A stretch of 60,966 nucleotides of DNA from Nocardiopsis sp. NRRL B-16309 (GCF_001279585.1 NZ_LGEC01000081.1:1-60966), one strand, 5' to 3'. Shown: positions 7,473-16,308, counted from the stretch's first letter. The notes: a model not told the origin generated them from the letters alone. Translations and numbers: made by a program.

Positions 7473-8153
7473 ATGACGACAAGGACGCACATCTCCCAGT
7501 GGACGAGCGGCGCCGGGGCGCTCGCCCTCGCCCTGATCACGACCGGCTGCCTGCCCGGCTTCCCCGACCGGGCCGAGACCGCCCCCGATCCCGCCTCCGA
7601 AGCCCCCGCCGGTGGGGCCGCCGAGCAGGTCGAGGAGACCTCGGAGGCCCAGGAGACCCAGGGCGACGGAGGGGCGGTCGAGGCGCCCGCGGACAACTCC
7701 CGGTTCGGGTCGGCGACCTGGGGAGTGCCGGTGCTGGAGGGATGGACGATCGAGGTCTTCGACCAGAACGGCGTCCACCAGTTCACGCACGACTCCAGTT
7801 CCTGCCAGGTCACGCTGTACCGGAACCGTGCCGCGGAGTCCTCCCTGAGCGGTGGGCCGCGCGACACGCTCGACGGCTTCACCACGACGCTGGAGAACGA
7901 GGTCGGCACGGTGGCCGTGGTTCCGCGACGGGTCGTGGAGGTCAGTGACTTCGGCGGCGGCACCGCCGAGTTCGAGTCTGACGAACTCGGCTACACCGGC
8001 AACGACGGCGTCGACTACACCATGCTCCTGGCCGCACAGTGGTTCGAGGACGTGGAGCTGATCATGGCGCCCGTGTGCCCCACGTCCGACTACGGGGCCA
8101 ACGCGGGCGAGGTCGACGACTTCGTCGGGTCCCTGACCGTCGAGCGGGTCTGA
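7473..8153 (+). CDS. Lipoprotein of unknown function
   Basis: 226 residues with a lipoprotein signal ending in a lipobox around ITTGC, so the mature protein should be anchored to the outer face of the membrane. An acidic Ala/Glu-rich spacer of about 45 residues precedes a globular domain (about 75-226), which begins SRFGSATWGVPVLEGWTIEV and contains two cysteines. I do not recognise the fold. The start at 7473 is preferred over an ATG six codons upstream because the signal peptide begins there. A MacR-like palindrome upstream suggests envelope-linked control. Confidence 0.8.
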   Translation: MTTRTHISQWTSGAGALALALITTGCLPGFPDRAETAPDPASEAPAGGAAEQVEETSEAQETQGDGGAVEAPADNSRFGSATWGVPVLEGWTIEVFDQNGVHQFTHDSSSCQVTLYRNRAAESSLSGGPRDTLDGFTTTLENEVGTVAVVPRRVVEVSDFGGGTAEFESDELGYTGNDGVDYTMLLAAQWFEDVELIMAPVCPTSDYGANAGEVDDFVGSLTVERV

Positions 8154-8155
8154 CC

Positions 8156-8288
8156 CGCCCGTCAGGCGTCACGGCTCCCGCCAGCCCTTCGGTCCCCCCG
8201 TCAGGCGTCGCGGACTCCCGCCCGGCTCGCGGAGTCCCGCCCGGCTCACGGCTCCCCGCTCGGCTCGCAGTCCCCCCGTCAGGCGTCA
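8156..8288. repeat. Direct repeats duplicating a gene 3' end
   Basis: The string CCCGTCAGGCGTC occurs near 8158, 8200 and 8276, with GGCTC(A/G)CGG...CTCCC pieces between. The last copy is the 3' end of the phosphoribosyltransferase gene, so the others look like tandem copies of that gene end. They lie between two convergent genes. Confidence 0.5.
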
Positions 8289-8776
8289 CGTACCTGGTCC
8301 GGGCGCGTGACGACCGGTGGAAGGACGGACCACGGGAAGTTGATCCACTGGTCGGTGTGCTTCCACACGTACTCGCACTTGACCAGCGACTGCGGCTTCT
8401 CGTAGATCACCGCGCTGCGGACCTCGGCCACGTGCTCGGCGCAGAAGTCGTGGACGAGCTTGAGGGTCCTGCCGGTGTCGGCGACGTCGTCGGCGACCAG
8501 GACCCGCTTGCTGCTCAGGTCCACCACGTTGGGGACGGGCGGCAGCATGACGGGCATGTCCAGCGTGGTGCCGACACCCGTGTAGAACTCGACGTTCATC
8601 ACGTGGAGATTCTTGACGTCGAGCGCGTACCCGAGTCCTCCGGCCACGAACAGCCCGCCGCGGGCGATCGAGAGGATGATGTCCGGCTCGAACCCGTCGT
8701 CGGCGATCGCCGTGGCCAGCTCGCGCATCGCGGTGCCGAACAGGTCGTAGCTCAGATTCTCGCGCTCGTCGCTCAC
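8279..8776 (-). CDS. Phosphoribosyltransferase family protein
   Basis: 165-residue type I phosphoribosyltransferase fold, probably acting on a purine base in salvage (hypoxanthine/xanthine/guanine type). The PRPP-binding loop is VLVADDVADTGRTL (about 92-105). An N-terminal IARGGLFVAG segment is also typical. The start at 8776 follows a purine-rich leader. It is close to annotated xanthine/hypoxanthine transferases of actinomycetes, but the base used is not certain. Confidence 0.85.
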   Translation of the reverse strand: MSDERENLSYDLFGTAMRELATAIADDGFEPDIILSIARGGLFVAGGLGYALDVKNLHVMNVEFYTGVGTTLDMPVMLPPVPNVVDLSSKRVLVADDVADTGRTLKLVHDFCAEHVAEVRSAVIYEKPQSLVKCEYVWKHTDQWINFPWSVLPPVVTRPDQVRDA

Positions 8777-9276
8777 GCGGTTCCCCTCCCGGTGGTGCGG
8801 TGTGTGCCCCCGCGGTCTCGTCGCAGGTGGCGGCGCTCGGGGACCGACTCATGCTATGTCCGCCCCGCCCCGTGCCCCGGGCGGGTCCGCGGTCCCCGTC
8901 ACGTGTCGATGTCCACCCCGACCCCGGTGGGCGCGGACAGGCCGCCCCACCCCGGCAGTGTGTCGACGGTGGCGGGCACCAGAAGCCCGCGGTGGTCGGC
9001 CGGTCCCCCGGTCCGCTGCCGGCAGGTCAGTCCGGACCCGGTGTCCCACAGGCCGGACTCGCCGGGTGCGGTCGCCACCAGCGCCGACTCACGCACTGGT
9101 GACGTGGACCACTTGTCCACGCGGGTCAGTGTTCCGCGTCACAGGTCTGGACGGTTGGTCCGATTCTGCCGGGCATGAATCGACATAATCTTGACTTTTA
9201 CGGGTCACTGGCGAACATATGGCAACGAACAGCACCATGTTCCTGTACATCTCTCCGCCGTACAGGAGGTAGAAGC
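8777..9276. other. Divergent intergenic region upstream of the dehydrogenase operon
   Basis: About 500 bases with no gene. It holds the operon promoter: TTGACT at 9191-9196, a 17-base spacer and AACATA at 9214-9219. A dyad CGTGGAC-CACTT-GTCCACG at 9103-9121 could bind a regulator. Confidence 0.5.
9241..9270 (+). promoter_or_regulatory. Leader hairpin overlapping the ribosome site of pdhA
   Basis: TCCTGTAC (9241-9248) pairs with GTACAGGA (9260-9267), and the second arm runs into the AGGAGGT ribosome site (9264-9270). The stem can therefore hide part of the Shine-Dalgarno sequence, or it may be a DNA operator placed just after the promoter. Confidence 0.45.
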
Positions 9277-10362
9277 ATGGCCGGTGACCAGGATCTGCTC
9301 CCCTCGGAGCGGCCGGTCCAGCTGCTCGACGAAACCGGGAGACCGGTCGCCGACCCGCCGTTGCCGTTCCCCGACAACGACCGGCTGCTGGCCGCCTACG
9401 CCTCCCTGGTGACCGGCCGCAGGGTCAACGACCAGGCCGGCGCCCTCGTCCGCCAGGGCCGCCTGGCGGTCTACCCCTCCTCCCACGGGCAGGAGGCCTG
9501 CCAGACCGGGGCCGCCCTGGCGCTCGCCGACGGCGACTGGCTCTTCCCCACCTACCGCGACACCGCCGCCGTCATCGCGCGCGGCGTCGACCCGGTCCAG
9601 GTGCTCACGCTCCTCAAGGGCGACTGGCATTCCGGCTACGACCCCTACGCCCACCGCGTCGCGCCCCAGGCCACGCCGCTGGCCACCCAGCTCCTGCACG
9701 CCGTCGGGGTCGCGCACGCCGCCCGCCTGCGCGGCGAGGACACCGTCGTCATGGCCCTGTGCGGCGACGGTGCCACCAGCGAGGGCGACTTCCACGAGGC
9801 GCTCAACTTCGCCGCCGTGTTCCAGGCCCCCGTCGTGTTCTTCGTGCAGAACAACGAGTACGCGATCTCCGTCCCCCTCGCCAAGCAGAGCGCCGCCCCC
9901 TCCCTCGCCCACAAGGGCGTCGGCTACGGGGTTCCGGGCTCGCGCGTGGACGGCAACGACGCCGCCGCCGTGCTCGCCGTCCTCGACCGGGCCGTGGCCG
10001 ACGCCCGCGCCGGGAAGGGGCCGAGCCTGGTCGAGGCGCACACCTACCGCGTGCAGGCGCACACCAACGCCGACGACGCCTCCCGCTACCGCTCGGACGA
10101 CGAGGTCGAGCCGTGGGTGGCCCGCGACCCGATCGTGCGCATGGAGGCCTACCTCAAACGCCGGCGCGTGCTCACCAAAGCCCGGAAGGAGCGCATCGCC
10201 GAGGACGCCGAGGCCGTGGCCGCCGCCATGCGCGAGGGGCTCTCCCACGACACCGAGCCCGACCCCGCCGAGCTGTTCGCCCACGTGTTCGCCGAACCGA
10301 CCCCGCAGCTGGCCGAGCAGGCCGCCTTCCTGGCCGACGAACTGAGCAGAGAGGGCCACTGA
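9277..10362 (+). CDS. pdhA: 2-oxoacid (pyruvate-type) dehydrogenase E1 component, alpha subunit
   Basis: Thiamine-diphosphate-binding half of the E1 decarboxylase, 361 residues; it decarboxylates a 2-oxoacid and reductively acylates the lipoyl group of E2. The ThDP/Mg motif is GDGATSEG (163-170) ending with NN at 192-193. The substrate-channel region PSSHGQEA is near 67-74. The ATG at 9277 has a perfect AGGAGGT; the earlier in-frame start has none. It opens a three-gene operon: one base separates it from E1-beta. Alpha/beta E1 with a lipoyl E2 is used for pyruvate or branched-chain oxoacids, and sequence alone does not settle which. Confidence 0.9.
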   Translation: MAGDQDLLPSERPVQLLDETGRPVADPPLPFPDNDRLLAAYASLVTGRRVNDQAGALVRQGRLAVYPSSHGQEACQTGAALALADGDWLFPTYRDTAAVIARGVDPVQVLTLLKGDWHSGYDPYAHRVAPQATPLATQLLHAVGVAHAARLRGEDTVVMALCGDGATSEGDFHEALNFAAVFQAPVVFFVQNNEYAISVPLAKQSAAPSLAHKGVGYGVPGSRVDGNDAAAVLAVLDRAVADARAGKGPSLVEAHTYRVQAHTNADDASRYRSDDEVEPWVARDPIVRMEAYLKRRRVLTKARKERIAEDAEAVAAAMREGLSHDTEPDPAELFAHVFAEPTPQLAEQAAFLADELSREGH

Positions 10363-10363
10363 G

Positions 10364-11356
10364 ATGGCGACGGACCCCACCAAGCTCTCCATGGCCCAGG
10401 CGCTCAACCGGGCGCTGCGCGACGCGATGGCCGAGGACGGGACCGTGTACGTCTTCGGTGAGGACGTCGGCCCCCTCGGCGGCGTCTTCCGCATCACCGA
10501 CGGCCTGACCGCCGAGTTCGGCGAGCAGCGCTGCTTCGACACCCCGCTCGCGGAGTCCGGCATCGTCGGCATGGCCGTGGGCATGGCGATGAACGGCATG
10601 CGGCCCGTCGTGGAGATGCAGTTCGACGCGTTCGCCTACCCGGCCTTCGAGCAGATCGTCAGCCACGTCGCCAAGACCAGGAACCGCACCCGGGGCCGGG
10701 TCGGGCTGCCGATGGTCATCCGCGTCCCCTACGCGGGCGGCATCGGCGGCGTGGAACACCACTGCGACTCCTCCGAGGCCTACTACGCGCACACCCCCGG
10801 CCTGACCGTGGTCGCGCCGTCCTGTCCCGCCGACGCCTACGCCCTGCTGCGCGACGCCATCGCCTCCCCCGACCCGGTCGTCTTCCTCGAACCGAAGAAG
10901 CTGTACTGGGCCAAGGAGGAGGTCGACCTCACCGAGCCCCGGCCCGGCATCGGCCGCGCGGTCGTCCGCCGCGAGGGCACCGACGCGACCCTCATCGCCT
11001 ACGGCCCGTCCGTGCCCACCGCGCTGGAGGCGGCCGAGGCCGCGGCCCAGGAGGGCCGCAGCCTCCAGGTGGTCGACGTGCGCTCGCTCGTGCCCTTCGA
11101 CGACGAGACCGTGTGCGCGGCGGTGCGCTCCACCGGACGCGCGGTCGTCGTCGCCGAGGCCAGCGGGTACGCCGGCGTGGCTTCGGAGATCGTCGCCCGG
11201 GTGACCGAGCGCTGCTTCCACTCCCTGGCCGCACCGGTCCGCCGGGTCACCGGATTCGACATCCCCTATCCCCCGCCCAAGCTGGAGCGCTTCCAGCTCC
11301 CGAGCGTGGACCGCGTCCTGGACGCCGTCGACGACCTGCAGTGGGAGGACCAGTGA
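10364..11356 (+). CDS. 2-oxoacid dehydrogenase E1 component, beta subunit
   Basis: 330-residue transketolase-like partner of the alpha subunit; together they form the alpha2-beta2 E1 tetramer. Typical segments are VFGEDVGPLGGVFRIT near the start, DTPLAESGIVGMAVGMAMNGMRPVVEMQF, and the C-terminal transketolase domain with RSLVPFDDETV. The ATG lies one base after the alpha stop, and the stop overlaps the E2 start in GTGA, so the three proteins are translationally linked. Confidence 0.93.
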   Translation: MATDPTKLSMAQALNRALRDAMAEDGTVYVFGEDVGPLGGVFRITDGLTAEFGEQRCFDTPLAESGIVGMAVGMAMNGMRPVVEMQFDAFAYPAFEQIVSHVAKTRNRTRGRVGLPMVIRVPYAGGIGGVEHHCDSSEAYYAHTPGLTVVAPSCPADAYALLRDAIASPDPVVFLEPKKLYWAKEEVDLTEPRPGIGRAVVRREGTDATLIAYGPSVPTALEAAEAAAQEGRSLQVVDVRSLVPFDDETVCAAVRSTGRAVVVAEASGYAGVASEIVARVTERCFHSLAAPVRRVTGFDIPYPPPKLERFQLPSVDRVLDAVDDLQWEDQ

Positions 11357-13044
11357 GCACGCAGACCTTCGACCTCCCCGACCTGGGCGAGGGGCTGACC
11401 GAGGCCGAGGTGGTCCGGTGGCTCGTCGCCGTCGGGGACACCGTGGCGGTGGACCAGCCGGTCGTGGAGGTGGAGACCGCCAAGTCGGTCGTGGAGGTGC
11501 CGTCGCCGTTCGCGGGCACCGTCAGCGAACTGCACGGCGAGGAGGGCGAGGTGATGGCGGTCGGCGGGCCGCTCATCAGCGTCGCCGGCGACGTGCCCGC
11601 GGACACCGCGCGGGCCGCGGCGGTGTCGCCGGAGGGCGAGCGCTACCGCGAGGAGGAGCGCGCCGGAACGGGGTCGGGCAACGTCCTCATCGGCTACGGC
11701 ACCCCGGAGGCCGGGGCCACCGGGCGCCGCCGCAGGCCCCGCACCCGCCCGCCCGCGCGCGGCGCCCAGCCGTCGGCACCCGCCGCCCCGACCAGTGCGG
11801 GTGCGTCCGCGCCCGCGCGGGGGGCGACGCAGGCCCCGGCCGACTCGGAGGATCGCGCGCGACGGGTGCCGCTGGTGACCTCTCCGCTGGTGCGCCAGAT
11901 GGCGCGCGAGGCGGGACTGCGGATCGCCGACGTCCCCGGCAGCGGACCCGGAGGGCTCATCACCCGGCGCGACGTCCGCGCCGCCGTCGAGGCCGCCCGG
12001 GCCGACACGGCCACGGACACCACCGGGACGACAGAGGTCACCGGGACCGGGGCGAGAAGAGAGGACGCAGGAGCCACGGCGACCACGGGAGCCATAGGGG
12101 CCATCGGGTCCGCCGGGGCCACCGGGTCCGCGGCGACCACAGGGTCCGCCGGGGCTACCGGGTCCGCAGCGACCACGGGGGCCATCGGGTCCGCAGGGAC
12201 CACCGGGGCCATCGGGTCCGCCGGGGCCGCCGGGGCCATCGGGTCCGCCGGGGCCGCCGGGGCCGCCGGGTCCGCCGGGGCTACCGGGTCCGCAGCGACA
12301 AGGGCCACCGAGGCCGGAGAGACCGCAGCGACCACCGGGGCCAGGGATCCGCGCACCGGGCTCACCGAGTCCAGGCGCGTGCCGATGAGCGGGTTCCGCA
12401 GGAGTGTCGCCGCCTCGCTGTCCCGCAGCCGCCGCGAGATCCCCGAGGCCACCGTCTGGGTCGACGTCGACGCCACCGACCTGGTCCGGCTGCGCCGGTC
12501 CGACCCCGAGGGCCCGGGCCTGCTCGCCTACGTGGCCCGGTTCGTGGTCGCGGGTCTGCGCGCCCATCCCGAGCTCAACGGCCTGGTCGACACCGAGCGC
12601 GGCGAGCTGGTCCAGTACGACGGGATCAACCTCGGGCTGGCCGTCCAGACCGACCGCGGCCTGGTCGCCCCCGCCGTCATGGGTGCGCACGGGCTCACCA
12701 CCCGCGCACTCGACGCGCGGATCAGGGAGCTGACCCGGCAGGCCCGCGAGGGGACCGTCCCTCCTGCCCACATGAACGCGGGCACGTTCACCCTCAACAA
12801 CTACGGCTCGCTCCGGGTGGACGGCAGCGCCGCCATCATCAACCACCCGCAGGTCGCCATCCTCGGCCTCGGCCGGATCCTCGACCGCCCGTGGATCGTG
12901 GACGGCGAGGTGGTCGCCCGCAAGATCACCCAGCTGTCGTTCGCCTTCGACCACCGGGTGTGCGACGGCGGCGCGGCGGCGGGCTTCATGCGCGTGGTCG
13001 CCGACGCCATGGAGAACCCGGCCGCGGCCATCGCCGACCTGTAG
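11353..13044 (+). CDS. Dihydrolipoamide acyltransferase E2 component
   Basis: 563-residue E2 core protein that carries acyl groups on lipoyl-lysine to CoA. The single N-terminal lipoyl domain (1-76) has the lipoyl lysine K44 in ETAKSVVE. The peripheral-subunit binding domain is at about 170-206 (TSPLVRQMAREAGL...GPGGLITRRDV). The catalytic domain is at about 340-563 with H534 and D538 in DHRVCDG. Between them lies a Gly/Ala/Thr/Ser/Ile repeat of about 75 residues (DNA about 12089-12300) made of 9-18-base tandem units, far longer and more regular than usual linkers. The GTG start overlaps the E1-beta stop. No E3 gene follows, so dihydrolipoamide dehydrogenase must come from elsewhere. Confidence 0.92.
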   Translation: MSTQTFDLPDLGEGLTEAEVVRWLVAVGDTVAVDQPVVEVETAKSVVEVPSPFAGTVSELHGEEGEVMAVGGPLISVAGDVPADTARAAAVSPEGERYREEERAGTGSGNVLIGYGTPEAGATGRRRRPRTRPPARGAQPSAPAAPTSAGASAPARGATQAPADSEDRARRVPLVTSPLVRQMAREAGLRIADVPGSGPGGLITRRDVRAAVEAARADTATDTTGTTEVTGTGARREDAGATATTGAIGAIGSAGATGSAATTGSAGATGSAATTGAIGSAGTTGAIGSAGAAGAIGSAGAAGAAGSAGATGSAATRATEAGETAATTGARDPRTGLTESRRVPMSGFRRSVAASLSRSRREIPEATVWVDVDATDLVRLRRSDPEGPGLLAYVARFVVAGLRAHPELNGLVDTERGELVQYDGINLGLAVQTDRGLVAPAVMGAHGLTTRALDARIRELTRQAREGTVPPAHMNAGTFTLNNYGSLRVDGSAAIINHPQVAILGLGRILDRPWIVDGEVVARKITQLSFAFDHRVCDGGAAAGFMRVVADAMENPAAAIADL

Positions 13045-13068
13045 CCGCAGGTCGGCGGCCACCTGGCC

Positions 13069-13104
13069 GAGCGCCCCGGGGAGTCGGCACCCCGGGGCGC
13101 TCTT
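13069..13104. terminator. Bidirectional terminator between E2 and a hydrolase
   Basis: Thirteen-base perfect stem (13069-13081 with 13090-13102, GAGCGCCCCGGGG) and an eight-base loop, followed by TT. It lies between convergent genes and can end both transcripts. Confidence 0.8.
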
Positions 13105-13165
13105 CCGTTCGCCCCCCCCTGCGCGGCGCGGCGCGATCGGGACCGCGCCGCGCCGGTCGTCCGCC

Positions 13166-14002
13166 CTACTTGGCGAGGAAGGCCAGCAGGGCCTCGTTCA
13201 CCTCCGCCGCGTGGGTCCACAGCAGGCCGTGCGGAGCCCTCTCGATCTCGACGTAGTCCGCCGAGGCCAGCAGGTCCGAGAACGGGCGCCCGGTCGCCTC
13301 GACGGGCAGGATCCGGTCACCGGTGCCGTGCACGATGAGCGCGGGCACGTCGATCCGCGGGATGTCGGCGCGGAAGTCGGTGAACCAGGTCAGCGGCGCC
13401 GCGGCCGAGGCCACCGAGCCCGCGCCCGCGGCGACGTTCCAGCTGTTGCGGACGGCCTCCTCGCTGATGCGCGTGCCCAGGTTCTCGTCCAGGTTGTAGA
13501 AGGTGTCGTAGAACTCGGTGAAGTACGCGTACCGGTCGGCCTTCACGGTGGCGGCCACGCCCTCGAAGAACTCCAGGGGGGCCGCGCCGTCCGGGTTGTC
13601 CTCGGTCTTGAGGAGGAAGGGTTCGAGGGAGGCCAGGAAGGCCGCCTTGGCGACCCGCGCCGAACCGTAGGTGCCCAGGTAGCGGGCGACCTCACCGGTT
13701 CCCATCGAGAAGCCGACGAGCACGGCGTCGCTGAGGTCGAGCGTCTCCATGACCGTGTTGAGGTCGGCCGCGAAGGTGTCGTAGTCGTAGCCGCCGGAGG
13801 GCTGCGAGGACTGCCCGAAGCCGCGGCGGTCGTAGGTGACGACCCGGTACCCGGCGTCCAGCAGCGCGGCCGTCTGCTTCTCCCAGGAGTGGCCGTCGAG
13901 CGGGTAGCCGTGGATCAGGACGACGGGCTGCCCGCTGCCCAGGTCCTCGTAGTACAGCTCGACGGGGGTGCTGTTCTCGGTTCCGACGGTGATGCGTCCC
14001 AT
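13166..14002 (-). CDS. Alpha/beta hydrolase, non-haem chloroperoxidase-like
   Basis: 278-residue alpha/beta hydrolase. The nucleophile serine is in VGFSMGTGE, the acid in HGTGDRILP and the histidine in APHG near the C-terminus. The N-terminal oxyanion loop is HGYPLDGHSW. It is closest in pattern to cofactor-free haloperoxidase/esterase proteins, so the true role may be ester hydrolysis or perhydrolysis. GGGGAG precedes the ATG. The divergent TetR gene and three palindromes between them indicate repression by that TetR, often in response to an organic compound. Confidence 0.9.
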   Translation of the reverse strand: MGRITVGTENSTPVELYYEDLGSGQPVVLIHGYPLDGHSWEKQTAALLDAGYRVVTYDRRGFGQSSQPSGGYDYDTFAADLNTVMETLDLSDAVLVGFSMGTGEVARYLGTYGSARVAKAAFLASLEPFLLKTEDNPDGAAPLEFFEGVAATVKADRYAYFTEFYDTFYNLDENLGTRISEEAVRNSWNVAAGAGSVASAAAPLTWFTDFRADIPRIDVPALIVHGTGDRILPVEATGRPFSDLLASADYVEIERAPHGLLWTHAAEVNEALLAFLAK

Positions 14003-14024
14003 GGCTGGTTCTCCCCGGTAGATC

Positions 14025-14105
14025 GAGAACGATCGTTCTCGGATCAGAGGTGGCAGTGAGAACGGTCGTTCTCGCCACTGCCCACACTAGAGAACGATCG
14101 TTCTC
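14025..14105. promoter_or_regulatory. Three phased TetR operators
   Basis: Palindromes GAGAACGATCGTTCTC at 14025-14040, the variant with GGTC centre at 14058-14073, and GAGAACGATCGTTCTC at 14090-14105. The centres are 33 and 32 bases apart, three helical turns, so dimers would line up on one face of the DNA. The third covers the expected -35 of the TetR gene. Its -10 TACACT (14114-14119) ends six bases before the ATG, so the TetR message looks leaderless. Confidence 0.85.
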
Positions 14106-14125
14106 GGCGCAAGTACACTGGTGGC

Positions 14126-14731
14126 ATGACATCGAACGAGGACAGGAAGAGAGCCGAGGAGGAGGACCGCCGCGGCAGGATCGTCGAGGCCGCCGACCGG
14201 CTGTACTACTCGCGGGGGTTCTCGTCCGTGAGCATGGACGAACTGCGCGACGAGGCGGGCGTGTCCCTGCGCCGCCTGTACAAGCTGTTCCCGTCCAAGG
14301 ACGACATCATCATCGCCACGCTGCGCAAACGGCGACGGGTGTGGGCGGAGGGGATCGCCGAGTACGTGGACGCGGTGCGCTCCCCCCGGGACAAGCTCCT
14401 GGCCGTCTACGACTTCCTCGCCGGGTGGTTCTGCGAGGACGACTTCCGGGGCTGCGGCTTCGTCAACGCCTTCGCCGAACTGGGGGCCGTCAACACAGAT
14501 GTCGCCGACCTCGTGCGCGAGCACAAGGCCCACTTCCAACGTGACCTGGCGCGCCTGGTCGAGGAACTCGGCGCGGAGCCGTCCCTGGCCGCCCAACTGG
14601 CGATCCTCGCCGAGGGCGCACAGACCACCGCAGCCGTCACGGGCGACCCCGGGGCGGCGGGCCACGCCCGCGCGGCGGCGGCGACGCTCATCGACGCGGC
14701 CCTGGACGTGGACGCACGGCAGGCGGCCTGA
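14126..14731 (+). CDS. TetR family transcriptional regulator
   Basis: 201-residue repressor. The DNA-binding domain is at about 14-60 (RIVEAADRLYYSRGFSSVSMDELRDEAGVSLRRLYKLFPSKDDI), and a ligand-binding helical domain follows. It is predicted to bind the three GAGAACG palindromes and control itself and the divergent hydrolase. The charged N-terminal tail is unusual but starts at the only ATG that fits the leaderless promoter. Confidence 0.92.
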   Translation: MTSNEDRKRAEEEDRRGRIVEAADRLYYSRGFSSVSMDELRDEAGVSLRRLYKLFPSKDDIIIATLRKRRRVWAEGIAEYVDAVRSPRDKLLAVYDFLAGWFCEDDFRGCGFVNAFAELGAVNTDVADLVREHKAHFQRDLARLVEELGAEPSLAAQLAILAEGAQTTAAVTGDPGAAGHARAAAATLIDAALDVDARQAA

Positions 14732-14987
14732 GCCGACCGGGTGTCCCAGGGGTCGCGGCCCGTCCGCCCCGGCGGCGGCCGACCACGCACCTCCGGCGCC
14801 CACCGACCGCCCGCCCACCCGCGGCGACGGGTCCCCGGGCCGCAGGCGTGGAGCGAACTGGTCCCGGCCCCGCCGCGGTCCACGGACCTCCGGGTGCCGC
14901 CCGACCCTGCGGCCCCAACCGCCCCAGCAGACCCCGGCGCCCCCGGCGCCTTCCGCCCGTCCCAGCGGACCCGGCGACCACCGGCGT

Positions 14988-16211
14988 CTAACGGCTCGCG
15001 GGGCTCCGGTGGGCGCGCCTGATCGAGCGGACCACCAGCCCGCGCACGCCCGGCAGCAGTACCGCGCGCATCACCAGGTCCCGCACCCAGACATGGACCC
15101 GGCCGGGCGGGGCGAACTGGGCCATCCCCCTGCGTGCCAGCGCCTGCCGCCGACGGATCTCGGGCCGCAGGCCCTCCTCCCAGCCCGCCAGGGCGGCCGG
15201 GACGTCGTCGCCGTGTTCGGCCAGGACGGCGCCGAGCCGGTCGGCCCCCGCGAGCGCCAGGGCCGCGCCGTACCCCGCGAACAGCGTGACGCACCAGGCG
15301 GCGTCACCCAGCAGCACGACCCGGCCGCGGCTCCACCGGTCCATCACGACCTGCCCGACGGAGTCGAAGTAGGCGGTCTCCGGCGCGTCCGCCAGCGCGC
15401 CCAGCGCGTCCGGAACTCCGCCGCCCAGGTCCCCGAAGGCCGACGCGAGGGCCTCGACCTGCCCCCGGGCCAGTTCGGCCGCCGAGTCGGCGCAGCGGTA
15501 GGCGAAGAACACCGACGACCTCCCCGGCCCCAGGTTGACCACCGCCGCCGTGCGCCCGGGGCCGATGTACGTGGTGCCCGCGCCCTCCGGCACGTCTTCG
15601 GGCACCCGGTCGAGCGGGAGCGCCCCGACCATGTGCCGCATGTCCACCCGGACGTCCTCCTCCGGCCCGAACACGGCCGCCCGGACACCGGAGTGCAGGC
15701 CGTCGGCGCCGACCAGGAGGTCGGCGCGTTCGCGCGTGCCGTCGCTCAGCTCGATGTCGACGCCGGCGGAGTCCTGCTCCACGCCGCGCACGGTGGTGCC
15801 GCACCGGAACGCGACCCTCCCGCGCACCGCCTCGAACAGGGCGGACTCCAGGTCGCCGCGGAACACGGTCAGGGCCCGGTGTCCGATCGCGGCCCGGGCG
15901 ATCGCGGACGGGACGGTGAACTTCCGGCTCCCGTCGGCCCTGACCAGGATCGAGGTGAACCAGCCGAGGTCCGCCTCGGCCAGCGCGCTCAGCACGCCCA
16001 GGCGTTCCGCCGCGTCGTAGCCCGGCCCGAGCAGGTTCACCATGTAGCCGCCGCTGCGGCGCCCCGGCGCGCGCTCGACCACGAGCACGTCCCACCCGTC
16101 CCCGCGCAGGCGCAGCGCGGCGGCCAGTCCGGCGATACCCGCCCCCACGACGACCACCCGCCGCCTCCCCCCGCCGTCGTCCTCCCGTGCCCCGCCCCGG
16201 TCGTCCGTCAT
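14988..16211 (-). CDS. FAD-dependent monooxygenase
   Basis: 407-residue class A flavoprotein hydroxylase. The FAD-binding GAGIAGLAAALRL is near 23-35, a DG motif is in LLVGADGLHSGVR, and the second FAD motif is GDAAWCVTLFAGYGAALALAGA. The nearest described types are TetX-like and aromatic hydroxylases, which add one oxygen using NADPH; the substrate is unknown. GAGGAG precedes the ATG. It is divergent from a TetR gene with an operator between them, typical of inducible detoxification. The 256-base gap downstream (14732-14987) to the convergent TetR gene holds nothing I recognise. Confidence 0.9.
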   Translation of the reverse strand: MTDDRGGAREDDGGGRRRVVVVGAGIAGLAAALRLRGDGWDVLVVERAPGRRSGGYMVNLLGPGYDAAERLGVLSALAEADLGWFTSILVRADGSRKFTVPSAIARAAIGHRALTVFRGDLESALFEAVRGRVAFRCGTTVRGVEQDSAGVDIELSDGTRERADLLVGADGLHSGVRAAVFGPEEDVRVDMRHMVGALPLDRVPEDVPEGAGTTYIGPGRTAAVVNLGPGRSSVFFAYRCADSAAELARGQVEALASAFGDLGGGVPDALGALADAPETAYFDSVGQVVMDRWSRGRVVLLGDAAWCVTLFAGYGAALALAGADRLGAVLAEHGDDVPAALAGWEEGLRPEIRRRQALARRGMAQFAPPGRVHVWVRDLVMRAVLLPGVRGLVVRSIRRAHRSPASR

Positions 16212-16235
16212 CGCCGCTCCTCGGTCCGCCTCAGA

Positions 16236-16301
16236 ATGAACACGTGCTCAAACAGAGTATGAGCGTTTGTTCATACATGGCGCAACGGGGGCACGTAGAA
16301 T
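16236..16301. promoter_or_regulatory. TetR operator and leaderless promoter
   Basis: Inverted repeat of ATGAACA-NNN-GCTCA type: arms 16236-16250 and 16260-16274 match at 12 of 15 positions. A -10 box TAGAAT (16296-16301) ends seven bases before the TetR ATG, pointing to a leaderless transcript. The operator lies where it would block both this promoter and that of the monooxygenase. Confidence 0.65.
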
Positions 16302-16308
16302 CGGCGGC

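Noticed and set aside
12089..12300. CRISPR-like array
   Set aside because: Short tandem units in frame inside the E2 gene, without unique spacers or cas genes.
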